64,000 nucleotides of DNA from an uncultured bacterium. GTDB lineage: Bacteria; Cyanobacteriota; Vampirovibrionia; Gastranaerophilales; Gastranaerophilaceae. The stretch is taken from positions 124,001 through 188,000 of the forward strand of contig CASDPF010000001.1 of assembly GCA_949282215.1 (NCBI GenBank). Direction: 5' to 3'. Position 1 is the stretch's first letter. Each line of letters begins with the position of its first letter. Of this stretch, positions 44,805-52,781 are shown one piece after another. Made by a program: the position numbers and the translations under genes. The notes beneath the pieces are model-generated. The model did not search any database and was not told the DNA's origin. It saw nothing but the letters and a program-made list of their open reading frames with translations.

Positions 44805-45593
44805 TTATGGTAAATTCTTCCAGTATCCTTTTACGCCAGTCGCTGGATTAATATCATTAATAGCAAACCAGCCGCACCCAACTCCATTAGCAGTTGAGCC
44901 TGAATTTATATTACAAGGATATCCTGCCAGTGCTTTTTGATATTCCTCCTCAAAATCCATATTTTCTAATTCTTCATCTGTATATATTTTATTTTGTTTT
45001 AAACCTGTTACCATATCTTTTTTGTTGTCTATCACTAAAACAAAGACATCATGCCCGAGTTGATTTGGACCTTTGACTCCGTTAACGTCTATGTTTATGT
45101 TTATGCGATAACCGTTTATTCTAAAATTAGCCAGCAACCCGTCTTGAGCTTGCCTCATAATCCATAATGCCGTTAATCCAGCCAACCCGCTTGCCTCTGT
45201 AACAACTTTTTTTCTGTTATATGTCATAATGGAATCTTTATCCCTTGATATTGAGTGCTCATCTTTATTCCATGGTTTTGTTGTAGTTTCTTTTACAAAT
45301 GCATAATTTAGTGCTGATAAGCATTTTTCGCTATTTATATAACTGGCATCCTCTCCAGGATGATCAACTTGTATGCAATACTCATACATACTGTTTACAC
45401 CTAAATTATATCTGGCTGTTAACACAACTTGTTGCATAATTGAGTATGCTTTTTTAAATTGATTTTCCAGTACATAATATCTATACTTTTTAATCAACTG
45501 TGGAAATGTCAGTGCTGCGACTATTCCAATTATCCCAAGTGTAATCAAAACTTCTGCAAGTGTGAAAGCATTTTTTTTAGAAAATATTGTCAT
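44805..45593 (-). CDS. orphan type IV pseudopilin-like protein (locus 5)
   Basis: A 262-residue protein with NAFTLAEVLITLGIIGIVAALTFP near its start (Phe+1, Glu+5). The C-terminus has GCGWFAINDINPATGVKGYW, sharing the C-x3-A-x-x-(D/N)-I-N-P...Y-W pattern with locus 3. The middle contains YRININIDVNGVKGPNQLGHDVFVLVID, a beta-strand run also close to locus 3 (DINGMKRPNKYGYDLHIFYF). It lies 38 bases upstream of the SRP RNA gene on the same strand. It is divergent from the XRE gene at 45681; an operator overlaps its own start codon. Confidence 0.83.
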   Translation of the reverse strand: MTIFSKKNAFTLAEVLITLGIIGIVAALTFPQLIKKYRYYVLENQFKKAYSIMQQVVLTARYNLGVNSMYEYCIQVDHPGEDASYINSEKCLSALNYAFVKETTTKPWNKDEHSISRDKDSIMTYNRKKVVTEASGLAGLTALWIMRQAQDGLLANFRINGYRININIDVNGVKGPNQLGHDVFVLVIDNKKDMVTGLKQNKIYTDEELENMDFEEEYQKALAGYPCNINSGSTANGVGCGWFAINDINPATGVKGYWKNLP

Positions 45594-45675
45594 TATAACA
45601 ATCCCTTCGTCAATATATCAACATGCTTACTACAATAGCGTATTGTCGTTATAATGTCAAGGTGTTAATATAACA
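45587..45675. promoter_or_regulatory. three related palindromes between locus 5 genes
   Basis: TTGTCATTATAACAA at 45587-45601 is a 15-bp near-palindrome that spans the pseudopilin start codon (45591-45593). TTGTCGTTATAATGTCAA at 45643-45660 is an 18-bp near-palindrome and contains the -10 box TATAAT (45650-45655) of the regulator gene. TGTTAATATAACA at 45663-45675 is a perfect palindrome just before the regulator ATG. The sites differ in sequence from those of loci 1 and 2. Confidence 0.7.
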
Positions 45676-45680
45676 GCATT

Positions 45681-45914
45681 ATGAGCAATATATCAACTCT
45701 AGCTAAAAAGTTTGCAACGAGAGTTCGTTTTGAACGTATTAAAAGACGTTATTCACAAGAAAAACTTGCTGAACTGGCTGGTATCGGACGTTCAACTCTT
45801 ACACAGATTGAAGCTCATTCATCTTCCCCAACGTTAGATGTAGTTGAGAAAATAGCCAATGCTCTCGGATACGAGCCTTATGAGCTTTTAATTTTTACTA
45901 ATTTAGAAATTTAA
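45681..45914 (+). CDS. small XRE-family helix-turn-helix regulator (locus 5)
   Basis: A 77-residue Cro/CI-type protein: FATRVRFERIKRRYSQEKLAELAGIGRSTLTQIEAHSSSPTLDVVEKIANALGYEPYELL. The recognition helix is GRSTLTQIEAH. No Shine-Dalgarno site precedes the ATG, and the operator region reaches to 6 bases before it. It is divergent from the pseudopilin gene at 44805-45593 and ends 4 bases before the convergent unknown gene. Confidence 0.87.
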   Translation: MSNISTLAKKFATRVRFERIKRRYSQEKLAELAGIGRSTLTQIEAHSSSPTLDVVEKIANALGYEPYELLIFTNLEI

Positions 45915-45917
45915 TCT

Positions 45918-46655
45918 TTAATCTATTAATTTGGTTACCAATACAGGCAAATTATTATAATACATTGGTATTGATTTTGTGTTGTTTGTCCAAGCTGTCC
46001 AAACAATCCCTGAATAAACATTTTTGTTAATTTCGATAAGTTTATCTTCTATTGCACTGTTTTTAGCTTTAACAATTTTTAAATCAACAAGGTTGTCAAG
46101 GTTGCCAATGTTTATTATGGTAAATTGGTTTGTTTCCTTATAGTGATTTTCAGCTTCTTTAATTGCATTGAATACCCATTTTCTGCGTTCTGGTTTATTT
46201 AGATTGTCAGGTATTTCTTTTGTTCTTATTCCAAGAGCCTCTGCATGTTCGCTAAATGACGATAAGACTTCTTTTAAGGGTTTATCTTTTGTATCTGATA
46301 AAATAAGCCCTGTATTGAATGTTCCTTTTTTGTTTGTTGTTTCAGTCTTTATAGGATATAAAATTTTCTTTTTAAGTTCTATTGCAGTTCTGCGAAAATT
46401 AATAGAATTAAGCCCTTTAGATTTATCTTCTATATCTACCACACTTAGAGGAACTTTATTTTTTCTAAGATTATATAGAGTTACTCCAACAGCAATCGCA
46501 GCAAATGAACCGAGAATTTTTAGTATTAGAGGTTTATAATTATGTTCTTCATTTTTTTTAGGGTAATATAAAAATTCTCGATTACTTCCTGCTATATCAG
46601 GAGTTATACTCATATTATTTGAATAAGAACCAAAAGAAATGCACTGAATTTTCAT
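45918..46655 (-). CDS. single-pass membrane protein of unknown function with ISFGS N-terminus
   Basis: A 245-residue protein starting MKIQCISFGSYSNN. A single hydrophobic helix (PLILKILGSFAAIAVGVTLYNL) lies near residues 42-62 and is followed by basic residues. The rest is soluble-looking and Lys/Asn-rich, with no recognisable motif. The short N-terminal Phe motif places it in the group of such proteins in this window. It is convergent with the XRE gene at 45681. Confidence 0.6.
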   Translation of the reverse strand: MKIQCISFGSYSNNMSITPDIAGSNREFLYYPKKNEEHNYKPLILKILGSFAAIAVGVTLYNLRKNKVPLSVVDIEDKSKGLNSINFRRTAIELKKKILYPIKTETTNKKGTFNTGLILSDTKDKPLKEVLSSFSEHAEALGIRTKEIPDNLNKPERRKWVFNAIKEAENHYKETNQFTIINIGNLDNLVDLKIVKAKNSAIEDKLIEINKNVYSGIVWTAWTNNTKSIPMYYNNLPVLVTKLID

Positions 46656-46786
46656 AATATTATTTTAAGAGTAAACAAAAATAATTTTGCCTATATATTA
46701 AGAATTATTAATTAATTTACTTAGTCAAGATGTCGAATGTATTTCGCAATAAAAGAGAATAATATTTCGATGAAAGGGAGAAATTT

Positions 46787-47179
46787 ATGACAGAAAAATT
46801 AGAAATGTACCGCTGTGAAATCTGCGGTAACTTAGTGCAAGTCATATTATCCGGAGCGGGAGAACTGGTCTGTTGCGGACAACCAATGAAATTGCTAAAA
46901 CCTAATACAATGGATGAGGTAGCTACAGAAAAACACGTACCTGTATATATTCAAAAAGAAAATGGTTATGAAATTCAGGTTGGCACTGTCCTTCATCCGA
47001 TGAATGACGATCATTATATTATGTTTATTGAATCAATTTCTGAAGATAAAAACAGAATAAAACTTCAATATTTACATCCTGGAGATGAAGCAAAAATCTT
47101 TCTTGAAGAAAAAATCGGGAAAGAAAAAGCTTTAGAATTTTGTAACTTACACGGTCTATGGGAGGGCGAAAGTGATTAA
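46787..47179 (+). CDS. dfx: desulfoferrodoxin (superoxide reductase)
   Basis: A 130-residue periplasm- or cytoplasm-located iron protein that reduces superoxide to peroxide without making oxygen. The N-terminal desulforedoxin domain has C-x2-C (YRCEICG) and adjacent CC (LVCCGQPM). The neelaredoxin domain has the iron ligands EKHVPV, HPM-x3-HYI, and CNLHGLW. Length is standard for the two-iron class. A good ribosome site (AAGGGAG) is present. It overlaps the ferritin gene by 8 bases, an operon against oxidative stress in an anaerobe. Confidence 0.96.
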   Translation: MTEKLEMYRCEICGNLVQVILSGAGELVCCGQPMKLLKPNTMDEVATEKHVPVYIQKENGYEIQVGTVLHPMNDDHYIMFIESISEDKNRIKLQYLHPGDEAKIFLEEKIGKEKALEFCNLHGLWEGESD

Positions 47180-47684
47180 TAAAAAAATCGAGGAAATCTT
47201 AAATGCACAAATTAATAAGGAATTCCATTCCGCTTATTTGTATCTTGCTATGTCTGCTTATTTTGACGAAATTGGTCTTAAAGGATTTTCTAATTGGACA
47301 AAAATTCAAGCACGTGAAGAAGTAGATCATGGGATGATTCTTTTTGATTATTTAATAACAAGAAACGGTAATGTAGAATTAAAGCAAATTGAAGCACCTG
47401 AATGCGATTTACAAAATCCGCTACAGGTATTTGAAAAAATATATGAACATGAAAAAACTGTCACGGAAAGCATTGAATGCGTTGCAGGGATGACAGAAGA
47501 AGAGTGTGATCTTGCCACAAGAAACTTTATTGACTGGTATATAGCAGAACAAGTAGAAGAGGAAGCAAATGTATTTGAAATAATCAAAAAACTAAAAATG
47601 TTCGGGGAAGAAAAGTCAATTCTTTATCATATCGATATTGAACTTTCAAAACGAGAATATAAACATCACGATTATTCAAACTAA
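47172..47684 (+). CDS. ftn: ferritin, non-haem type
   Basis: A 170-residue iron-storage protein that begins at GTG with GGAGGG before it. Ferroxidase ligands are present: E in INKEFHSAYLYLAM, and E-x2-H in AREEVDHGMILFDYL, then the second set in ATRNFIDWYIAEQVEEEANV. It is co-transcribed with desulfoferrodoxin, so iron freed or needed during oxidative stress can be stored safely. A hairpin follows the stop. Confidence 0.95.
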   Translation: MINKKIEEILNAQINKEFHSAYLYLAMSAYFDEIGLKGFSNWTKIQAREEVDHGMILFDYLITRNGNVELKQIEAPECDLQNPLQVFEKIYEHEKTVTESIECVAGMTEEECDLATRNFIDWYIAEQVEEEANVFEIIKKLKMFGEEKSILYHIDIELSKREYKHHDYSN

Positions 47685-47690
47685 AATTTT

Positions 47691-47724
47691 AAGGCGGTTC
47701 AAACTTTATGAACCGCCTTAATTA
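47691..47724 (+). terminator. terminator after dfx-ftn
   Basis: Perfect 11-bp arms AAGGCGGTTCA (47691-47701) and TGAACCGCCTT (47709-47719) with a 7-base loop, six bases after the ferritin stop. The T-run that follows is short (TTAATTATT), so termination may be partial. Confidence 0.75.
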
Positions 47725-47743
47725 TTGCAATTTTGTAAACAAT

Positions 47744-47772
47744 TTGTCCATATATAAAAAATAACGTATCAT
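47744..47772 (+). promoter_or_regulatory. promoter of the phosphorelay operon
   Basis: TTGTCC (47744-47749) and TATCAT (47767-47772) are separated by exactly 17 bp. The predicted start is only about 2-3 bases before the ATG at 47782, and no Shine-Dalgarno site is present, so the first gene is probably translated from an almost leaderless message. Confidence 0.55.
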
Positions 47773-47781
47773 AGTATTATT

Positions 47782-49362
47782 ATGATAGACGGGAAAATTG
47801 TAATTGTTGATGATGAAAAAATGGTAACATCATCCTTCAAAACTTTGCTAAAGGTTGAAGGGTTTAGTGATATTAACTGTTTTAACAATCCTATTGAAGC
47901 TGTTGAATTCTTAAAATCAAATACTCCTGATATCATAATTTCAGATTTTATAATGCCTGAAATGAACGGCTTGGAATTCCTTACAGAAGCAAAAAAACTT
48001 TATCCTGAAGTAAGTATGATTTTACTTACAGGCTATGCTGATAAAGAAAATGCAATCAGAGCGATTAATGAAATAGGGTTATATAAATATATTGAAAAAC
48101 CTTGGGATAATGATGATTTACTTTTTAATATACGTAACGGCATTGAAAGAAGTCATATTCTGAGTGATTTGCGAGAAAAAATTGATGAGCTTGAAAAGGC
48201 TAAAAAACAGCTCGAGATATATTCAACTTCTTTAGAAGAACTTGTAGCTGAAAGAACTAAAGATTTAACTGTTGCTAACAGTAAATTATCAGGAATTATT
48301 AATTATTGTGCTGACGGAATTATTATAATAGATTCCAAAGGCAATATTGAACAAGCTAATCCGGCTTGTGAAAATATGACTGGCTTAAGTGAAATCGCTC
48401 TATGCAAAAAGAAATTTCAAGAAATAGCATCAATGGGCAAGTTTTCAGAAAATATCAGAGAAAATTCTAACGGAAATATTATGGGGCTGTCCAATGATAC
48501 AAACGATTTACTTATTAAGGATTGCTATATAAGAAATTCATTAGGCGACAGTAAAATCCCAGTTGAAATTAACTTTGCTTCCATAAATGATGAAAGTAAT
48601 AAATTTGTCGGAGTAATAAGAGATGTTAGCAAACATAAAGAAACTGAACGTCTGCGAGATGATTTTATAGCTACCTTAACACATGATTTAAGGACTCCGC
48701 TTTTAGCAGCTATTCAAACTTTGAAATTTTTCTTAGACGGCTCATTAGGCCCTGTTGAGGAAAAACAAGAGGTTTTACTTTCTACTATGCTAAAGAGCAA
48801 TGAAGATCTTTTAGGTCTTGTTAATGCACTTTTAGAGGTATATCGCTTTGAAAGCGGTAAATTGGAACTTTGCAAGACTGTTTTTTCAGTGAAAGATCTT
48901 GTAGTTCAATGCTATGACGAGTTAAAACCTTTAGCTGCTAAGAAAAATATTAATTTTAAGCTTGATTTAGGTGATATTACTGATACGACGGAAATTCTTG
49001 CAGATAAGGCTGAACTTAAGCGTGTAATTATAAATTTATGCGGAAATGCTGTTAATTACACTAATAAAGATGGTGAAATAGAAATTCTTGCTAAAGTTCA
49101 ATCAGGCGATTTTATTTTCTCTGTTTCAGATAATGGAAATGGTATTCCAAAAGAAGATATCCCTAATTTATTTAACAGATTTTCGCAAGGTACAAGCAAA
49201 AAACGTTCTACTGGAACTGGTTTGGGACTTTATTTGTCACGACAAATAATAGAAGCTCATGGTGGTAAGATTTGGCTTGAAAGTAAATTAAATAAAGGAA
49301 GCGAGTTTACCTTTTTGTTAACCGATGTAGTTAAAGAAGAAAGACAGGTAATAAATGGTTAA
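47782..49362 (+). CDS. response-regulator-receiver/PAS/histidine kinase hybrid
   Basis: A 526-residue soluble kinase. The receiver domain is at residues 1-120 with phospho-acceptor Asp in IISDFIMPEMNG near 54 and Lys in IEKPWDND near 104. A coiled coil (KKQLEIYSTSLEELVAERTKDL) links to a PAS domain (IINYCADGIIIIDSKGNIEQANPA). The His is in TLTHDLRTPLL near 297. The ATPase domain has NLCGNAVNYT, VSDNGNGIP and GTGLGLYLS. No membrane segment is present. It overlaps the response regulator gene by 8 bases, its probable phosphorelay partner. Confidence 0.93.
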   Translation: MIDGKIVIVDDEKMVTSSFKTLLKVEGFSDINCFNNPIEAVEFLKSNTPDIIISDFIMPEMNGLEFLTEAKKLYPEVSMILLTGYADKENAIRAINEIGLYKYIEKPWDNDDLLFNIRNGIERSHILSDLREKIDELEKAKKQLEIYSTSLEELVAERTKDLTVANSKLSGIINYCADGIIIIDSKGNIEQANPACENMTGLSEIALCKKKFQEIASMGKFSENIRENSNGNIMGLSNDTNDLLIKDCYIRNSLGDSKIPVEINFASINDESNKFVGVIRDVSKHKETERLRDDFIATLTHDLRTPLLAAIQTLKFFLDGSLGPVEEKQEVLLSTMLKSNEDLLGLVNALLEVYRFESGKLELCKTVFSVKDLVVQCYDELKPLAAKKNINFKLDLGDITDTTEILADKAELKRVIINLCGNAVNYTNKDGEIEILAKVQSGDFIFSVSDNGNGIPKEDIPNLFNRFSQGTSKKRSTGTGLGLYLSRQIIEAHGGKIWLESKLNKGSEFTFLLTDVVKEERQVING

Positions 49363-50020
49363 GGTGCTTATAATTGAAGATCAGGATATGGCTAGAGTTG
49401 CTTTATCTGTGGTATTAAGCAAAAATCCTAATATTGAAATTACAGATATGGCTGTCGATGGTCAGGAAGGGGTTGATAAGGCTTTAGCAATAAAACCTGA
49501 TTTAGTAATAATGGATATAGGATTACCTACTATTGACGGAATTGAAGCTACCAGACTTATTAAAGAGAAAAATCCAGAAATAAAAGTTTTGATGTATACC
49601 TCAAGAGAAGATGAAAATGACATATTTGATGCATTTCAAGCAGGTGCTGACGGGTATATAACAAAAGGTGCTACTGTAGAGCAGACTATTTCTGCTGTGC
49701 TTGCGGTAAGTGAAGGTACAGGATGGCTTGATCCTGCTATTGCAAAAGTAGTTTTAACAAATATCAGACGTACTAATGTCACAGAAGGGCGTCGGGGTGA
49801 AATTAATTATAAGCTCGGTAAAAATTTATATGGTCTTACTGAAAGAGAAATGGATGTATTAGCTCTTATCGTGGACGGATTGACTAATCCTCAAATTGCT
49901 GATAAACTTTGTATCACAATTTCTACAACGAAAACTCATGTGCATAGTATTTTACAAAAATTGTATGTTCGAACAAGAGCTAAAGCTACAGCAATGGCAA
50001 TGAAAGAAGGACTTGTTTAG
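49355..50020 (+). CDS. NarL/FixJ-family response regulator
   Basis: A 221-residue DNA-binding response regulator. The receiver has LIIEDQD, the phosphorylatable Asp in VIMDIGLPTIDG near residue 55, and the Lys in GYITKGAT. The C-terminal LuxR-type HTH (YGLTEREMDVLALIVDGLTNPQIADKLCITISTTKTHVHSILQKL) is complete. It is coupled to the hybrid kinase gene by overlap and followed after one base by a secreted-protein gene, a likely target or co-regulated function. Confidence 0.95.
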   Translation: MVKVLIIEDQDMARVALSVVLSKNPNIEITDMAVDGQEGVDKALAIKPDLVIMDIGLPTIDGIEATRLIKEKNPEIKVLMYTSREDENDIFDAFQAGADGYITKGATVEQTISAVLAVSEGTGWLDPAIAKVVLTNIRRTNVTEGRRGEINYKLGKNLYGLTEREMDVLALIVDGLTNPQIADKLCITISTTKTHVHSILQKLYVRTRAKATAMAMKEGLV

Positions 50021-50021
50021 A

Positions 50022-51491
50022 ATGAGGAAGTATATTCCTGTGCTATTGGTATTAGGTTTTACTGTTCTACCTTCATTGGCTTGGGAAATGCCTGATTGGG
50101 ATTTACCTGATATTAACATTGATATGAGCAAAATTAAAAAGAATATATCTGCTCCTTTTAAGGGTGATGCCAGAGAACAGGAAATGAGATATATTCATAA
50201 TCTTCAAAAACAGGAAGTTAAGGAAAAATATGAGAAAAGAGTCCTTGATAGGAATCCATCAGGCTTTATGACAGTTGAAGAATATGAAATGCTTTCTGCT
50301 CCCAAAGATAAAACTACTTTAGATATTGAAATTCCTAAAGTAGAAAAAGGTTCTGATATGAAGTATGTTCCCCAGCCCACATACAAAATAGTAAGATATA
50401 ATAATCCTCCAGGAAGTCCCGAACTGTCAATAAAACAAAAATTTTATGCTAAAAGGCAACAAAATGAACAGGGAATTACATCTCCAGACTTTTCAATTCT
50501 TGTCTATCCTGCTATCTATTATTATCCATCAAGTGCATCCGTTGCGTGTGATTTATTCGTTATACCACTTGAGAAAAATGAAACTAATTTGAATAAAATT
50601 ATGAAGGCAAACGTTATGCATCGCTGGCCCGATGCTATACTTTCTACTGATAAATCAATTTCGGATAATTATTCTTTTAGAACGCTTACTCCAATTGATT
50701 TTTCTACTGACGGTACAAAACTTTTAGTTAAAGAGAAAGTCGGATATTCTAAAGATGGAATATGGCAAACAAATGCTATTGTGTATGATTTTACAACTAA
50801 AACTTCTTATGATCTGAAAGAATTGAGAGCAGCTATTGTTTATTATTGGAAACAATACAAAGATGTTAATCTTGATGATAAACGATGGGATATATATCCT
50901 TTAGGATTTGATATTAATGAACCGGACAGGGTAGTTTCTTATGCTTACGCTTACACAGGAGCAGAGCCTGTATTTCTCGGCTCATGGAGCATAGACAGTA
51001 AAGGTGAACAGACAAGACTTATTTCATTCGATAACAAAGATGTACAAATTAGTATCAATGGCTTTAAAATAGTTCAAGATGGTGTTGTTCCGCCAGATCA
51101 GCTGCAAGTTGAAGAACAGCAAGCTAAACGGTTTGAAAAGGCAGAAGAAAAGCGTAAAAAAGCAGAAGAAAAAGCTGATCTGAAAGAAATGGAAACTGAA
51201 TATAAAACAACTATTAAACAAATGAATGCCGATTATAAAAAAGATTTAAAAGAGTACAAATATCAAAATAAAGTAGAAGGTTCTACAACTCAAAATGATA
51301 CAGTTCAAAAATATGAAGAACAAAAGGCTATAAGAGATCAAAAAGAAGCTGAAAAATTAGAAAAGAAAAAACAGCGTGATGCTGAAAAAGCTCAGCGTAA
51401 ACTTCAAAAAGAACAGGAAAAAGCGGCTAAGGAGCAAGAAAAACTCCAACAACAGTCAAATTCAACGAATAATAACGATTCTACGCTGTAG
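50022..51491 (+). CDS. exported protein of unknown function with coiled-coil tail
   Basis: From ATG 50022 the product has 489 residues. It has a signal peptide (RKYIPVLLVLGFTVLPSLAW) and a middle domain of about 300 residues with beta-strand style sequences (FSILVYPAIYYYPSSASVACDLFVIPL, FSTDGTKLLVKEKVGYSKDGIWQT), possibly a beta-propeller-like fold. The last 130 residues are a Lys/Glu/Gln-rich coiled coil (KRFEKAEEKRKKAEEKADLKE). No enzyme motif is seen. It follows the kinase/regulator pair by one base, so it belongs to that operon. It may be cell-wall or outer-membrane linked. Confidence 0.75.
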   Translation: MRKYIPVLLVLGFTVLPSLAWEMPDWDLPDINIDMSKIKKNISAPFKGDAREQEMRYIHNLQKQEVKEKYEKRVLDRNPSGFMTVEEYEMLSAPKDKTTLDIEIPKVEKGSDMKYVPQPTYKIVRYNNPPGSPELSIKQKFYAKRQQNEQGITSPDFSILVYPAIYYYPSSASVACDLFVIPLEKNETNLNKIMKANVMHRWPDAILSTDKSISDNYSFRTLTPIDFSTDGTKLLVKEKVGYSKDGIWQTNAIVYDFTTKTSYDLKELRAAIVYYWKQYKDVNLDDKRWDIYPLGFDINEPDRVVSYAYAYTGAEPVFLGSWSIDSKGEQTRLISFDNKDVQISINGFKIVQDGVVPPDQLQVEEQQAKRFEKAEEKRKKAEEKADLKEMETEYKTTIKQMNADYKKDLKEYKYQNKVEGSTTQNDTVQKYEEQKAIRDQKEAEKLEKKKQRDAEKAQRKLQKEQEKAAKEQEKLQQQSNSTNNNDSTL

Positions 51492-52767
51492 CCATAAAAT
51501 TTTTCAATTCTGCTTCACATTCAGCTTTGGTAACTCCTGGCATATAAAGATCAAATGCTTCTTTATTGCCATTTGGTGCTGGTTCTGAGATTTGTTGCCA
51601 TGCCCAATCCGCAATTTGATTGTAAGTGTCAAAGTAGTGAGTAACACCTAACTGGTAGTAAGTTACACCATTGTCAAGACCAACGAATGTTTGTTTGATA
51701 TAATTCATAGTTTCAGTTGAGAAACCTTCAATCAGTACGTCTGCAATATCATCTTCAAAAGCGTCTGTAGCATAGTAGGTTACAAATTCATTGTAAATGT
51801 GAGTTGAGTGAATTAATTCATGCCAAAGTGTAGTTGCTAAATTTGTTTTGCAGTAGTTATTATAAGCTTCATCATCTACAAGAAGATCTAAATATGTAAC
51901 AGATGCACCGTTTTGAACAGCTGCTTTTAATTCATCAAGACTCGTATATGTTCTGTCCGGCATAAAATAAGTAGGATTAAGTTTTATGTTACGAGATGGG
52001 GCATTCAAGTGATATGTATCATAACCAACAAGCTCACCATTGGTATATTGTTGTAAATTAGGTTGGTATGAACCTAGCGTATTAGAGTTTGTTTGATAAT
52101 CTTCTTTGTATATTGGTTCACCATTTTCATCGGTACCGATTATTGTATCACCTACAGTGCCGAATCCTACTTCAAAGTCACAATTTTCAATTGCTTTTCT
52201 AATTTCAAGTAGAAAAGACAATTTAACTTCAGAATCTCCAGAATTGTTACCTTGTGCAACACGAACATTATAATTATTTATGTAATCATCCAACCATTCA
52301 ATCATAGTATCAATTGCATCAGAAATAAGTTGTTTTTCTTTTTCATTATTTGCAACAATAGAATTTTTTATAGATGAGGTATCAGTTGTAGCATTAATTT
52401 TTGATTTTGCTGTATACTGAACAAAACCGATAGTTTTAGCTGTTGTAGCTCTAAGAGTTTGATCAAGAGTTGTTATTGTTTGAGAGTTGAAAACATTAGT
52501 ATTTTCTTTTAAAACAGCAGAAATCTGGTCTGCTTCGCTTACAATTTTGTCAATTTCAGCTTCCACAGTTCCGTCATACACATCAGCATCAGTCATAATT
52601 CTTTCAACATCCATTAGGGCATTTTTGTTATATCGAGATGTTATGGATAGTAACCAAGCATCCTCGGTTACTACAGAAGTCGAAGAAGATAGTTCAGAAT
52701 CTTTTTTTACATTTTCTTCTTGAACTATTGTAGTATTAAATTTTAATGTTGTTGCATCTATTGTCAT
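51481..52767 (-). CDS. zinc-peptidase-like protein with HELIH motif, no signal peptide
   Basis: A 428-residue protein with H-E-x-x-H in TTLWHELIHSTHIYNE near residue 315. The downstream region contains ADVLIEGFSTETM, whose Glu could be the third ligand. The N-terminal 190 residues are helical and polar (TIDATTLKFNTTIVQEE). No classical signal peptide or membrane segment is present, so export, if any, uses another route. It lies directly downstream of the gene at 52782 and is probably in one operon with it. A catalytic role is inferred from the motif only; family unknown to me. Confidence 0.65.
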   Translation of the reverse strand: MTIDATTLKFNTTIVQEENVKKDSELSSSTSVVTEDAWLLSITSRYNKNALMDVERIMTDADVYDGTVEAEIDKIVSEADQISAVLKENTNVFNSQTITTLDQTLRATTAKTIGFVQYTAKSKINATTDTSSIKNSIVANNEKEKQLISDAIDTMIEWLDDYINNYNVRVAQGNNSGDSEVKLSFLLEIRKAIENCDFEVGFGTVGDTIIGTDENGEPIYKEDYQTNSNTLGSYQPNLQQYTNGELVGYDTYHLNAPSRNIKLNPTYFMPDRTYTSLDELKAAVQNGASVTYLDLLVDDEAYNNYCKTNLATTLWHELIHSTHIYNEFVTYYATDAFEDDIADVLIEGFSTETMNYIKQTFVGLDNGVTYYQLGVTHYFDTYNQIADWAWQQISEPAPNGNKEAFDLYMPGVTKAECEAELKNFMATA

Positions 52768-52781
52768 ATTATACCCTATTA

